Both the position numbers and the translations under genes were made by a program. The notes beneath the pieces are model-generated. The model saw nothing but the letters and a program-made list of their open reading frames with translations. It made no database searches and was not told where the DNA came from. Shown here one piece after another: positions 11,591-23,999 of a stretch of DNA of 64,000 nucleotides. Within the stretch, counting starts at the first letter, position 1; each line of letters begins with the position of its first letter. This DNA comes from Nelumbo lutea (taxonomy: Eukaryota; Streptophyta; Magnoliopsida; Proteales; Nelumbonaceae), in the NCBI GenBank assembly GCA_022828595.1, contig JAKGHH010000003.1, positions 15,562,934 through 15,626,933 of the forward strand. Reading direction: 5' to 3'.

Positions 11591-11985
11591 TGGGGGTGAG
11601 CAAGAAAAATAAAAAAAAAACAATCGAAATCGAACTGAAAATCCGATTCAGTTTTGATTTTGTATTTTAAAAAATTGAAGGTACCAATTCAGTTTTGGTT
11701 AACCAATATAGAAAGCTGGCAGTTAATTGAACTGACAGGTATACATATATTTTATATGTATTTATGTATATTATATTTTTATATATTATAAATTCATAAA
11801 CATGCATTATATATATAAATATATATAGATATTTATAATATATAATATATTATTTATTACTTAAAATATAGTAGAATATATATTTAGTTTTAATTATATA
11901 TTTATATATATTATTATAATATATTATAAAAACAAAAAATTGAAAAACTGACGAACCAAACCACCAGTTAGGGTAATTAAGTTTT
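11591..11985. mobile_element. Possible AT-rich non-autonomous element
   Basis: A segment beginning GGGGGTGAGCAAG has a long TATATA-rich core (11740-11940) and ends near ACCAGTTAGGG. The layout resembles the 29372-29815 element. Ends and duplications were not confirmed. Confidence 0.3.
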
Positions 11986-12240
11986 GGGTGAAATTGGAGC
12001 TAATGAGACAAACTAACAACCATGTAAGTGTTTAGCATCAGTGCTGGGAACATCGCACCGTTTTCTCATAAAAATGGTGTTGGACATGTGGTTTTTTGTT
12101 TGGAATCGGTTTTGCCACATAGGTATTTTCTTAAACAATTGCACTGGTTTTGTTTGATATTAGTGTTGATAGCAATGTTTTCAACATTGACCTATATTAT
12201 CCAATTTCCAAGATGATGTCACATCATTGCACCATTGGAA

Positions 12241-12439
12241 GCAATGCACCATTTTCTTAGAAAACATTGAATTTGGCATTGCTATAAATCATACTTTCCC
12301 CATTTCTAAGACGTGGCCTGGAGCAACATTTTTTTTTATGGAAAAAAGGGCACCAAACAAAAAGGCATTGTTTGAAGCACCACTTTCTCTGATGTGGTGC
12401 GCCTATGTGGTGTTGTTTTCTCAAAAAATGGCATGCATG
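12241..12439. repeat. Dispersed repeat family C, copy 1
   Basis: Shares with 15001-15194 the order: TGAATTTGGCATT, a GACGTGG-CTGGAGCAACA block, CACCAAACA, CTGATGTGG, GCCTATGT and TTTTCTC-AAAATGGCAT. Both lie in the same orientation. A diverged relative precedes it at about 12030-12200. No coding. Confidence 0.5.
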
Positions 12440-12523
12440 TGGAAGGACACGTGGCCGTTTCTAATTGTGTGGGATGTTTTTGGGCCCCATCCAATGGGGC
12501 ACAGATTTGAACTCTACCATAAG

Positions 12524-12809
12524 CAAGGTTTTTAAAACCGAACCGAACAACGAACCAATTAGGAGTCTAGTTCCTAGGTTGAACGGTCCAACCATTTAAA
12601 CCAAATGGACGACCCATTTTGACAAAAAAAATAAAAATAATTAAAAATAAAACGACCAAAACCGTTGAACGATTCAAACGGTTTGACCACTTGAATCAGT
12701 AGTTTATTTACCAAATCAATGATTTTGGGCAAAATAACGGTTTTGAGATAAAACAAAACTAATCACTTAACTGATTCCCGGTTTTTCCGATCCGGTTTTG
12801 AAAACCATG
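12524..12809. mobile_element. MITE family B (hAT-like), copy 2
   Basis: A 286-bp element begins CAAGGTTTTTAAAACCG and ends CCGGTTTTGAAAACCATG. The flanking 8-bp duplication is ACCATAAG (12516-12523) versus ACCACAAG (12810-12817), one mismatch. No gene inside. Confidence 0.75.
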
Positions 12810-13139
12810 ACCACAAGAATGCAGGAAAGAGATGACATGTCACCTCACCAAAAATGGATTGGAGATTGGTGGTCGGCTAGTCGCGTGCCAGACACACTTC
12901 CCTCCATCTCTCTTCTCGTTTTCCCAATCCAACCCGGTACCAATACCAGTTAGCCCGGACCCAGATACATGAAAATATAATGCGTGCCAACCCAAATTGG
13001 TCATAGCGAATCTATACAAAATTTTGAAAATTTACAGTTGATTCTTCTTTTGAAGTTTTTAGGGGTTTTTATCGTTCACTCCACCTCATAATTCATAATA
13101 CAATTGTACAATTGGGGTCAATACCAAGGGGGAAAGATG

Positions 13140-13460
13140 CCAAGAGATTACAGGCCTGAAGAAAAGAGGAAAAGACAATTCCTATGGCTATTCTTTGGGT
13201 AATTTGGTTAGAAAGAAACATGAGAGTTTTTTTGTAACAAGACTAAGCGCACTGATGAGGTAGTGCAGCAGGCAGTCAGCAAGCTGATTTCTTGTATGTC
13301 TGTTACTCCTCACTTTAAGAATCTGAATGTAACCGATTTGTTTAGATCCAAGTCCATTTGGAGTTTGTAACTTGGCTTAGTGCTCTGTTTGGTCCTTATG
13401 TGGCTAACTTTTCTGTTGTAACTTGTACTATCTGATTTAATAAAATCCTACTTTACCTTA
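13140..13460 (+). mobile_element. L1 LINE 3' terminus
   Basis: The translation shows I-L-W-V-I-W-L-E-R-N and a short V-Q-Q-A-V-S-K-L-I stretch before the final stop. This is the C-terminus of plant L1 ORF2, followed by a 3' UTR with TCTGATTTAATAAAAT and an (AT)n/(GATA)n tail. Confidence 0.6.
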
Positions 13461-13462
13461 CA

Positions 13463-13504
13463 ATATATATATATATATATATATATAGATAGATAGATAG
13501 ATAG
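13463..13504. repeat. (AT)n-(GATA)n microsatellite
   Basis: About 12 AT units run directly into about four GATA units, at the end of the L1 fragment. Confidence 0.9.
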
Positions 13505-13509
13505 GTAAA

Positions 13510-14675
13510 GTAAGATTTTATATATATAGTGTATGTGGCGTATTGAATGGAAAAATAATATCCACCCACTAAAACTCTAATATATGTATATTATCCAACT
13601 TCATTGGGCAAAGGAAGTTCTCTTACTTTGAGTCTTGTGAATCTTAATGAAGTGCATCAAATATGGAATTATGTACCTTACTACAGAATTGCAGTTTGAA
13701 GCCACAATCACTCCCAGCTCCTTCTGCATGATGTTGGTATATATAAAGTAAAAACATGGTGGCATGTTACTAGATGCTCATGAGCAAGAAACCAGTTGGC
13801 CAAAACTTGGTAGCAGTGGGCAACTTGTCTAAAATATTCATGATGGAGGCATGGAAGCAAGGAAACAATCCATGGAGAAAGCAAACAGTTTTTATTTTTG
13901 GCAATTCCTCGTCCAATCGCAATTTCATAATTTTCGGATGTTTTGGATTTTTTGAGTTTTTTAATTTATTTTTGCATTTGGGCGTCTTATGAATAAGGTT
14001 TTTAAATCTTATAGAAATGTATTTCTATTAGTAAAATCAAAATTAGTATTTAATAATTTTGAATTTATTAATAGGAGTTAGAGTCCTTAATTTGAGTGTC
14101 CCTATGTGTTACCCATTGGGTTGCCTTGGTTTTAAGTAAGAATTTGTTTTGAGTTAGCTTCCTAGTTGAGGCCTAGAGGGAACTCCCTTTTCCATTTATA
14201 TGAATAACAACTGTCAAGTGATGGCCATTAACTAATGTTAGTTCCAACTATCTGGGGGTTTTGGGAGGGATGGACTGGATACAGACCTAACCTTTGGTTC
14301 ATAAAATGGTTATTCTTAAACTCAAACCTGTGTTTTTGTGCTTGTCAAGTGTAACACAATAGTGATAGAAAGGACATAAATGCCCCTGAAAATAGCAACA
14401 TAAAAAAACTTACAAAATAAACCAGTAGATCTCAATAGGTTCATATTGAATTACTCGTGGATAATAGTTGATCTTCTCTTTCCTCTTTTCTCCTAACCTC
14501 ATTCAATGGCAACTTCATAAACTTTGGATGTTTTGGTCCTTTTGGATTTTTGAGTTTTTAAATTTGCTTCGTGGTTTCTTTACATTAGTCTTAGATAGAA
14601 AGATTAATAAAGGGTATTCAAAGTTATTATAGAAGTTAGAGTCTTTGCCTATGTGTTACCTATTCATTGCCTTTA
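13510..14675. other. Intergenic, nothing recognised
   Basis: AT-rich sequence with only short open frames. Two segments (13920-14180 and 14510-14670) share phrases such as TTTTTGAGTTTTT and CCTATGTGTTACC, suggesting a duplicated degraded repeat. Confidence 0.5.
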
Positions 14676-14957
14676 AGGGGTGTTTGGAACAATGGTGTTG
14701 TGTTGTCATTGTGTTTTGGGTTGACCGATACAAATTTGTATGAAAGATTTTTCTACCTCAAGTGTTTTGAAAGTGTTTTAAGTTGATCAATACAAATTGC
14801 TATTTTTACCTAAAATATCAAATTTGATGTTTCTTACATGCATTTTTCTAATTGAAATGGCATTCATATACAATGTGGCAATACATTTTCCTCACAAATT
14901 TGTATTGATTAACCAAAAACGCTATGGCAACAAGACACCACTGTACCAAACACCCCC
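14676..14957. mobile_element. MITE family D (GGGGTGTTTGG ends)
   Basis: An approximately 280-bp element starts AGGGGTGTTTGGAACA. Its right end reads, on the minus strand, AAGGGGGTGTTTGGTACAG, so the TIRs are clear. Internally TACAAATTTGTAT occurs near the left arm and CAAATTTGTATTGAT near the right. The target duplication is ambiguous. A right-half relative lies at about 38955-39095. Confidence 0.65.
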
Positions 14958-15000
14958 TTAGTTTTGAAGTGGTTGGAATTTGCTTTAGTTTAGCTTTCTA

Positions 15001-15194
15001 GCATTGATGTCAAACATATACTGAATTTGGCATTTGCTCCAAACCACTTTTCCGATTTTCAAGGCGTGATTTGGAACAATGTTTTTTTCTAGAAAAACGA
15101 TACCAAACAAGAGGACGCTGTTTGAAATATCAATTTTTCTGATGTGGCGCCTATGTAGCACCATTTTCTCAGAAAATGGCATCGATGCCAAACA
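15001..15194. repeat. Dispersed repeat family C, copy 2
   Basis: Same block order and orientation as 12241-12439, ending TTTCTCAGAAAATGGCAT followed by CGATGCCAAACACC. Confidence 0.5.
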
Positions 15195-15199
15195 CCAAC

Positions 15200-16290
15200 T
15201 TAGGGTTTTTCCAACTTGGCTTCCTTTTCAAAGGGATGGATGGACTTTTTTCATGCAATAGGGAGGTTTTTTCTGGGTCAGGTCACTGATCTGGGATCCA
15301 GTTCGGGGGTCTGAAATGACTGGGTTTTCCTCAAAGAGGTGGGGAAGCCCGAAGCCATAAAGCTTGAAAAAAAAATAATGATTAAAATGCCCTTAAAAGG
15401 TGAAATAGCTAAAACACCAAAGTTGATTGGTGGACTGGATTTAAGTGTAAAAATGGTGTGCGTACAACCATCAAGGCATCAGCCCCATTAGTGGATTAGA
15501 AGCAAGATGCTGGAATATAGAAGTTTGGTGTTACAAAACAATGTTCAAGGGCTAACCGGCTAAGTGTTAGCACCCCTTGAATAGGGTGGTTGACTGTAAT
15601 TTATCCTAAAATAAATAGAAAAAGGGAGATTCAAAATTCTTTTTGCCCCAAATAAGGCTTCCTTATTTTGATTAAATACTAAATAAAAGAATTCTGCAAC
15701 ATTAGGAACTGTTTAAAGTTTAAACAACACCCAAATGGTTTATTATAAATATAAAGAACTCAAATCAAATTATAAGTTACCAAACAAAGGCCGATGATAT
15801 TTTAAATAAACATAATATACAATGAAAATTATTTTTCTAAAATTGTTAGATACTAATCAAAATAATTTCTCAATGTTGAGCATGGGTCATTTGCTAGTTT
15901 AGACATCAACTCTACCAGTGGCATCTTCAATACCATCACCAAATTTTAATGGCTTCCAATTCATCTATCTACTATATAAAGCCAATACTATAAATCAAAA
16001 AAGTTAAATGCAAATGCCATATATCATATATATGATTAATATTTTAAATGCACACGCGAGTAGCACCCGTGCTCTAAAAATAGTCCCTTCTAATAAAAAC
16101 AAAGATATTAACAACCCCCAACTATTCTCACTTTATCAGCATCACATAGGCAGAGGCAATACAATCTTGGAGGGGGGGAAAACCGTGGCTACATTGATGG
16201 TTGATACATCCTACTAAGTCTCAATCCAGCCTTGTATATTGCGCAAGTATTTGTATTTTACGGGGAGGCCTCATCTTGTATTTCTCAATT
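15200..16290. other. Intergenic, nothing recognised
   Basis: AT-rich sequence downstream of the 314-residue gene. It presumably includes its 3' UTR near 16200-16292. Confidence 0.5.
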
Positions 16291-16292
16291 TG

Positions 16293-19200
16293 TCAAATTT
16301 TTGAGCAGCCCATATGGAAACGGCGTGCCATAATTCTACCATTTAAGGCAAGTGCTAGCACATCAAATTCCTCCACATACCAGAGCTCGGAAACAATGGC
16401 CTGCATGATTTACACAAAAGTGCTGCCAGCTTGTAAGCCAAATGTAAACCCAATAAAGCAATGTTTGTATAAGCATAAACATCCAAAACTAATCAGCCTT
16501 TGCATCAAATTGGTAAGAGGCCTCAACTACAATTAATTCATAGAAATGTCATAAATGCAGACATCTGCAAGGACCATTTCCTTTGAACCAATAACATGTC
16601 TAAAGCTGAACCTTTTTTGGAAAAAAAAAAGCATTCAGGATAGTTTTCTAATCACTAGAAAAGATGCAATGGATAGGAAGGCCCATTAGCTGATTCAGTC
16701 AAATTATTATAATTTTTTCATAATATAAAAGACAATTAATTAATGAAAGAAAAGGAAGAGTATTTAAAGGAGTATTCAGGCTTTGCAGTCCAAGCACCCC
16801 ACATAGACACCTCTAACATTTAGGATAAAACACATCATGCAGAATAACCATTCAACCAATTGCAAATACCAGAGAACTCACCACCCAATTAACTCTAATA
16901 CATATGCACCCACAAAACAAAATGGACTGTAACAAGGGCCTCCTCAAACACAAACATAAAAACACAAAGATTTATCAACCCCAAAAATCAGACAGATCCA
17001 ACTACCTATCCACTCACAACTGGCAGACCCAACACACTACAAGTATAACTGACCAAAGGAAAGATAGCTGTAGCCATCCTATCCTGAAGAAACAGACTTT
17101 TCAGTGCTCTCTCTAGTTTTTAGTTCCAAGCTATTCTAGAAAATTCTTCTCCACCCAGAAAGAACTGTCCCAGATTAAAACCAACTTGAACTTCCTTCTC
17201 AAACACCCTACTTAATTCCATCATATTCTTCACCTCAGGAGCTCCTTTATTAGAACCAAAGGTAATGACTACTCAAAACTCCCTTATCTTCTCCAAGTTG
17301 TAAGCTCCCAAACCACCTCTATGCATCCTCCTCATTACAGCACCAAAGAACACAGCCTCTTCCACCCTCCTATCTTGATTCAAGTACTCCTCTACATACA
17401 ACAGTTCCAAGTATATTTTATAACTGTAAAACTAAATATTACCTCGAATCCACGAACTTTATTATTTAAGCAGGTAACCAGTTCATGGAAGAATTGGAGT
17501 TCATCAGGATGCTTTTGTAGCTCCTACATACCAAAAGAGCACATGATAAACAAGAAAAATAACAAAATAATTTTTATAGACAAAATGCAAATTGGGCGTG
17601 GTTTAAAATGTCCATCATCATCTAAGCCTTGTTCCAAATATATGGGTTGCATGAATCCTGTTTCGCCATTCTGTTGTGTTCAATGCATGGTATAAAATAT
17701 CCATTTATTTCCTTTTTTTTCTATGGCATTTCCATTTCCATGGGTACAAAACACAAAAGATTACCAAAATTGGCATATTCCCCAGTGAAAACAATTGGTG
17801 CTATATGAGTACAAATCCACAAGAGTTGGTATTCTAATGTAAGTTGGCAAAAATATTGTAGATATGTGGAGTAGCAGTATTATTGGCCATGTAATTGACA
17901 TGATTACCACTTTGAGCCAACTCAAAATTCTATTCAGACATGAAGTTTTTTTCATCAGCTATTCAGACATGAAGTTAAATCTTAGTTTTTCCATATAATA
18001 GATTATTTGGTTGATCTATTAAAAATATCTGCACTTTTACGGGTTTAAAATTTGCTTGAACTCTATCATGTCGTTTTGACTCTTAGGTTGTGTTTGGTTT
18101 GAAGGAAAAGGAAGGGAAAGGTACGGAAACCTACACAGTTTTGTATGGGTTTCCCTACCTTTTCCTTCAAACCAAACACAGTCTTAAAGTTTACAGGACA
18201 ACTTCATAGTGTATTATTTTTTTTCGCATAGGTAATATAAAATAATTCAGTTGTCTATTAAGTTTGGTTTCTTGGCTTTTTTTGATGCTTTGGAACAAGA
18301 TAATAATTTAAAAGGGTGTACCTATGTTTATTTTATCATTTCAAAAAACATCATTCTATATTTTTGCATATTTCACAGTGTTCCACTATGTCTATAATTT
18401 TCACAATATTTCCATACAATACTTTCAACATTTCCAACATTTTCCCTATATTTGGAAGAACAGTATTTTCCACTGACACTAATACTTTAAACCTTGGCTA
18501 GGAGATGGACACCCATTTGTATCTTGGACAAATTTTAGACATGTATATCAAGAGGCTTGATATGTAGATTTATATAATATCATGTTTCTATAACAAATAA
18601 TTTAAGTATGTACTTAAGTTAAAAGGGGTTAAAAACCAAGACTTCACACAGATGTCGCACTTTCTGCATATCTCTCTATATTTCAGAGAGAGAGAGAGAG
18701 AGAGAGAGTCCGCCATGACATAAAACATATTTGTACTACCTTTATAATTCCTGCCTGCATGATTTTGTTGACTAACACTTGTCATCCTTAAGCATATTAT
18801 ATATCATATAGAACCCTTAATAAAGTGGAATGCCCCTGGATGGAATGGAGTGGTGAAACAGGATTCATGTTTCTGACCTCATGCACTTGGAATAAAGCTT
18901 AATACATAGATGTTAGTACAAGCTATAATAAAACACACTCCTTCATGCTCTTCATAGCCAAATCTGAGTTTTACTAATGATAAAGCACAAAAATGCCTGT
19001 TTCAGTAGATATTTGTGTTTCTATATTCATATCAAGCAGAATTTCCAATAGTTTTCCCATAGTTACCTCAGGAGAAAATTTAGGGTGCCCCAGAAGACGA
19101 GCAAATGAGGTATGAAGTAAAGCAGGGTCATACTACAGCACAAAAAGAACATTAGTAATGCTTAGTGGTCACAGCAACTTTCTTTTGTAGGCATGGAAAG

Positions 19201-22200
19201 CAATACACATTTTTATTTATACGTATATGTAAATGGAATAATAGTTTCTTAATCAGGTCAATCAGGGAAACATCCTAACAACCGCCCTATTTCTGCGACA
19301 TGGGCAAATCTTGTGGTTAATTGAAGCCATCCTTTGGATAAGGAGAAATCTAGATTGGCCACATGAAAGATCTACCCCCACTTTGTCTTGGATGTTTCCT
19401 TGAGTAAGACAAGCCATTCAAATTTTCAATTTTAATTAAGAGAAAAACACCACCCAAGGACTTGTTTGGGCCACATGGAAGAGTTTAAGCTCATTACTTC
19501 CCTATGAAAAGAGGGTGACAAGAATAGGATTTATACATTCTCACCAAACATCCTAACTAGCAGACCTGTCCCCTATGTGCACATATTGGGGGTGGGGGGA
19601 GAAGTGATTTGGAGATATATTAGCAGCAGGAAAGAGACTTCATATACAAATAGCCAGAAAGGATAATGAGAAAATCCTAAAGTACCAATTGGGTAAATCA
19701 GAATAGCACTCATCCAGTCCAGGTCACATGAATACAATTAGTAATTAGCAGAGAACTTCCCATTGGAAGGCTCCAATTACAGAGGTGTGCCAAAAATTAA
19801 CCCATTAGGATGATTCAAAGCTTAGTGCACTAACAATCTAGGACGGTAAAAAAACAACAATAATTCTCAATATTTGTTAGGTGAGATCCACCAAACAGTG
19901 GAACCAGTGCCCACAAAAGCACTATCTCTACTTCTAGATCCTTGTAATGCTGCTTGTGGTCCATCTGTTGACCACATAGAACTGCTATTGAAACAATGCA
20001 ACCATACAATGAAATTAGAAAGTTCAAACTCTTACAAGTTGCTTTTGAGGTGCACGTGGAAGACTATCTCTCAGTTTTAAACGTATAACCATGGGATCTG
20101 TCCCAGAGATCACCTACAGAAGCAAACAAGTATAATTATCATGATAAACCAAGGACCAGAAATATATCTGATTATTTTTTTGAATTTGATTGGCCAAGAT
20201 TATTCAAGTGGATCTTAGCCCAATTCTAGGTGTTAACTATAGATGATAAATGTCACATCGATAAGTCAAAGTATCTTGAATCTAAGAAGCAATCTGATAG
20301 ATGCCTGCAACCATGTGATCTAGGGACACTGAAGCAGATTAACATATCTGATAATCAGGGCCAAGTGGAAACATCAGTGTAACAGATCAAAGGGGCTGTT
20401 TGATAATGCCTTTTAATTTTAAAAGTAATTAAATAATAAAATTTTCAAGGGTATAGTTATCTACCCAACTTCAGTTTCGGCCATTAAGGAGCTCACAACC
20501 TCCTTAAAACTTATTCACTAAACAAAGGAACAAGTTTTCAGTTCAGCATCTTTAGCTGTTATCAATTGAGGAAAGTCAATTGGCTCACAAGAAATATGAC
20601 AGTTACCTCTCTTTGGGTAGAAAGATCAGCAAATTCCTTAGCGGATGGACTAGCTAAGCAAGGGGTTTCAAGGGATCATTTGTTTTGGGCTGCTATGTAA
20701 TTTTATTTCTGATTATTTCTGCTTATCCGGTTCTTAATTGATGTAATACTTTGTTAGAAGAGGTAACAGCTCGTGCCTCTTCATGGGTTTCCTGTATTGC
20801 CTTATATTCTGATTTAATAAATTATTTTCATTCATCAAAAAAAAAGGCCCATAAGTTCAGATAGGAGGTCTCATTACAGAAGGAACCAAGTTGTCACTTC
20901 AGGAAGAAGGACAACAAACCCACTAATTAGGTTGGCCTCATTGTTTTGAAAGGTGATAAGGCAAGGCTTTTCAACATATATCCCAAGGTATGGCAGGTTT
21001 TTTGTAGCCCAAAAAGAAAAAAAAAAAGTTAAGGCAGGGTTTTGATGTTCAAAATACAAAGAATCATATATTTCACTTTTTTTTCCCAACAACTAAGAGG
21101 AAAACACCTTATAGTAGACCTGTAATAGCCAAAAAGGAAACATTTACAAGTGGTCCATCCAAGAACCATTGGGAAGCTACTAACTGGTAAACAGACGAAG
21201 GAAGATCCTTTGGAGTACCACACCACTAATAATATTGAGGATCATAAGGAAATGAACCTCAGGATTTTTGAAAACAAGGTGGCATCCAAAGAGAAGATTT
21301 TGCAGAGAATGGTGGCCACTCTTCACTCTTCGTCTTATTAAACTTTCAACAAGGCTGCCTTTTTTTAGGTTTTCTCCCTTTATGTTGAAAAACTTCACTT
21401 CTTCGTGAGAACAGAACAAGGGGGTGTTGGGGAACCACCCTATTCTTTCTTTCTTTCTTCTTCTTGGCTCCATCCTTTATTCTTATTCTCCTCTGTGAAA
21501 AAAGCATGGGCTCAGGGCTCTGCCCCTTTTATTCTCCTTCTCAGTGAATGAGAAGCATACTCTGTTTTCTTATTTTCATTTGAATTTTGATCAGAAGTAA
21601 AACAATAGACAGGAACTTAAATAAAAATTGCTAAGCCAATGTATATCTAAAGCTTTTGATGATTAGTGGTGTCCCCTCAGGGTTTGGTGGCTCAAAGTTT
21701 TCAGAAATGGAACCTTTGTTATATACAGCCTCAAAACTCACTATCATTCGCCATAACAAAACATGGAAGAAAGTTGGTACAGCTTACAGAAAAGAAAGGG
21801 AATTCATGTTACTAGGAGGTACCTGCCAGCACCCCACAAGCACACCGGTTGAAGTTAAAACCACTCTATCTAGGATAATTTTCAGCGGGCAAAGGGTCTC
21901 TGCAACAGCTTTAACTGCATTTGCTTCAGCCTCAATCTTGCAAAATATGGCAGAGATTTCAATGTAGTGAAGATGATTATTCATGACTAAGCAAATGTTA
22001 TATTTAAAATGCCTCAGAATACCCAAATACCTCATCATTTGTAGCAGGAACAGGTTCTATATGATGTGAGGCATGAAACATACTGAAGTGATATAAACTA
22101 GAGTTCTGGAACCAGATTGCTGGCCAAGAAAAGAGGAAGAATGTCAATGAATGATAAGAGAAAGATAAAAGAAAGAATGGCAAAGGTTCAGGAGCGGGTA

Positions 22201-23998
22201 ATAGAATACTCACTTGTGACTGAACCTAAACCAATCTTTTATTTAAGCAGTAACAATTGAATCTTATATACCTTCAGTCTCAAACTACAACACTCAAGTG
22301 AAAAGATGGTCCAAATGGAAAGACACATCACCTTTATCAAAGTAGGGAAGAAATACATCCCTTACAGCCTGCCTGCAGCAAGCCAAGGATGCAAGTATGA
22401 CCCATGCAACATTCAATATCAGTAGATTAAAGAACAAAAGGAAGAAAACAGAAGAAACTGAAAAGCACATTAAATCAGTTCTATTCTTATAAATCCAAGA
22501 AATGAAAATCAGCAAAACATTACACCGGATTTTTTGCTGGTACATTTTTAGACATACTGCCAATCAACCTAAGGATATCAAGATGGAAAGACAAAATCCT
22601 GTAGGATTGGGATAGAGCCATGGTATCAATCTCCTCATCGTTATCTTTTTGTTTTTTATCTGAATAATCATTTTTCAAGCATCTTTGGTCCTTTTAATTA
22701 CTATTTAATCTGAATTCGCCGCCATGGTCATGGCTTCTCCTAGTCATCTATTATTGCATAATTGTCACCACTTCTTGTCTGATATCACAAATCTAGCATC
22801 TAAAATCATACGATCTAGCCCAGGTATTTACTTGCAAGGTGAAAACCTGCCACACAGTGGGCCCTAGCTGGGAGATTTCCAAGATAAAAAAGAGAGCATA
22901 AATACTATGACAATCCAACTAAAGATTTTCTAGAACCTTTCAACAGAGCTTCTCCCTCCAACCTAAGAACTAGTGTAGAATTAAATTGTTGCATCATCAA
23001 GTTTATTAATTTCTGTTCCTGTTGACATCTTAAGTTGGATCCATTAAAAGATTGAGGTATTCATCCTTGTGTTCTTGCCACATACCTACATACATGAACA
23101 TGTTTGTGTTATGGGTAATCAGACAATGCATTCCCTATTCATGTTTTTGCTAGTTTAGCGAATGGTTGATTTTGGTTTAGTGAGACATGTGAAATGTAAA
23201 AGTTGGGCTGCTACTGATTGACATATTGATGAATATCAAGCAATGCAAGCACAAGTTTAAATTTTGGCATATGAAGACGGTAATTGACTAATCCAATAAG
23301 GGGAAGAATAAGATAAACTTACGAGATAGGAACCGAGAATTCTGGACTCATGTATAGAACATTAGCTCGAACAGGAGGATTTGCAGCCTAAACAAGTTTA
23401 GAAAAAACAGAAGATAAAGAAATAGTATAATTACGATGTTGGTGAAATAATTAAGGTTACTTACGCAATCTAGTGAGGTTAACTAATTCCCTTTTCTTTT
23501 TCCTCTTATTTCAAGTTTACAACCTTAAGTATAGGAGTGACAGCCCCATCCTTGAGAGAAAAAATATCAGAAATGGATAACGACTGAGAAGTTTCTCCGC
23601 CTCGAAGGAAAACCGCTCCATGTTCATCCAAATCTCGTGCCATTTTATCGTACAGTTTCGACCTTTCGGAATTCAAACTGGGGGATTCTGATGAGTTTAA
23701 AACGTGAAACTTGTTAAGCAACAACCTTAAGAGAAGCTGTTAGGATGGAGCTATCATTTACAGCACATAGACTAGTTCCTATTAAAATACTATTTCAAGT
23801 GCAAAGCTCTAAATTTCACAGACCAATCAGAAAATCTGAAAAGGGAAACTTACAAGTACCTGAATCAGTAAATCGATCATTTTGGGATGAGGATCGGACG
23901 GCCATTCGAAACAGCAGAAAGAACAGAAGAGCAGAGAGAAACCAAACCAGAGCTGCTCTTCTAACATGACTCTTACAAATTCTAATCGTCCTCGCCAT
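16293..23998 (-). CDS. Membrane-anchored protein with two HxS motifs (2H phosphoesterase-like), 314 aa, 10 exons
   Basis: Coding exons on the minus strand: 23998-23860, 23687-23524, 23387-23323, 22372-22332, 22119-22031, 21936-21823, 20113-20036, 19132-19067, 17523-17443 and 16400-16293. All junctions are GT-AG with matching phase and total 945 nt including TGA. Residues 17-32 (A-L-V-W-F-L-S-A-L-L-F-F-L-L-F) form one hydrophobic helix after a basic N-terminus, so a signal anchor is likely. The rest is soluble-looking. H147-x-S149 (L-Y-H-F-S-M-F) and H237-x-S239 (L-L-H-T-S-F-A-R-L) sit 90 residues apart, as the paired HxT/S motifs of LigT/2H phosphoesterases do. R-V-V-L-T-S-T-G-V and S-E-L-W-Y-V-E-E are other conserved-looking blocks. 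I recognise a conserved plant protein family but no established function; the enzyme call is inference. Introns contain LINE and other repeats. Confidence 0.88.
17126..17400 (-). pseudogene. Coding-like fragment in the last intron of the 314-aa gene
   Basis: From about 17400 to 17126 one minus-strand frame runs about 92 codons with a single internal TGA (17274-17276). It reads V-E-E-Y-L-N-Q-D-R-R-V-E-E-A, then G-A-V-M-R-R-M-H, then A-P-E-V-K-N-M-M-E-L-S-R-V-F. The amphipathic, charged composition is unlike surrounding AT-rich intron. The source gene is not recognised. It could be an inserted gene or transposon fragment. Confidence 0.35.
18086..18181. mobile_element. Short hairpin MITE
   Basis: Two near-perfect inverted arms (TTGTGTTTGGTTTGAAGGAA ... 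TTCCTTCAAACCAAACACAG) extend through GGTACGGAAACC / GGGTTTCCCTACC around a 15-base loop. TCTTA is repeated on both sides. The whole 96-bp unit can fold as one hairpin. It lies in intron 8 of the 314-aa gene. Confidence 0.75.
18685..18709. repeat. (GA)n microsatellite
   Basis: About 12 uninterrupted AG units in intron 8 of the 314-aa gene. Confidence 0.85.
18828..18897 (+). mobile_element. RTE LINE tail fragment
   Basis: GGATGGAATGGAGTGGTGAA, then AACAGGATTCATGT, then TTGGAATAAAGCTTA match the conserved 3' end of plant RTE LINEs seen at about 5440-5520. It is too short to translate usefully. Confidence 0.5.
20590..20846 (+). mobile_element. L1 LINE 3' end with poly-A (RNase H tail)
   Basis: W-V-E-R-S-A-N-S-L-A-D-G-L-A-K-Q-G-V resembles the last RNase H block (A-N-x-x-A-D-x-L-A-K-x-G) of plant L1 ORF2. 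A stop, a short 3' UTR and an A-run at 20838-20846 follow. It lies sense to the plus strand, in intron 6 of the minus-strand 314-aa gene. Confidence 0.7.
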
Positions 23999-23999
23999 T

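Noticed and set aside
23847..23859. Alternative GTAAGT donor 11 bases downstream of the chosen exon 1 donor in the 314-aa gene
   Set aside because: Using it breaks the phase with exon 2. The upstream donor at 23859-23858 joins perfectly to the acceptor before 23687.
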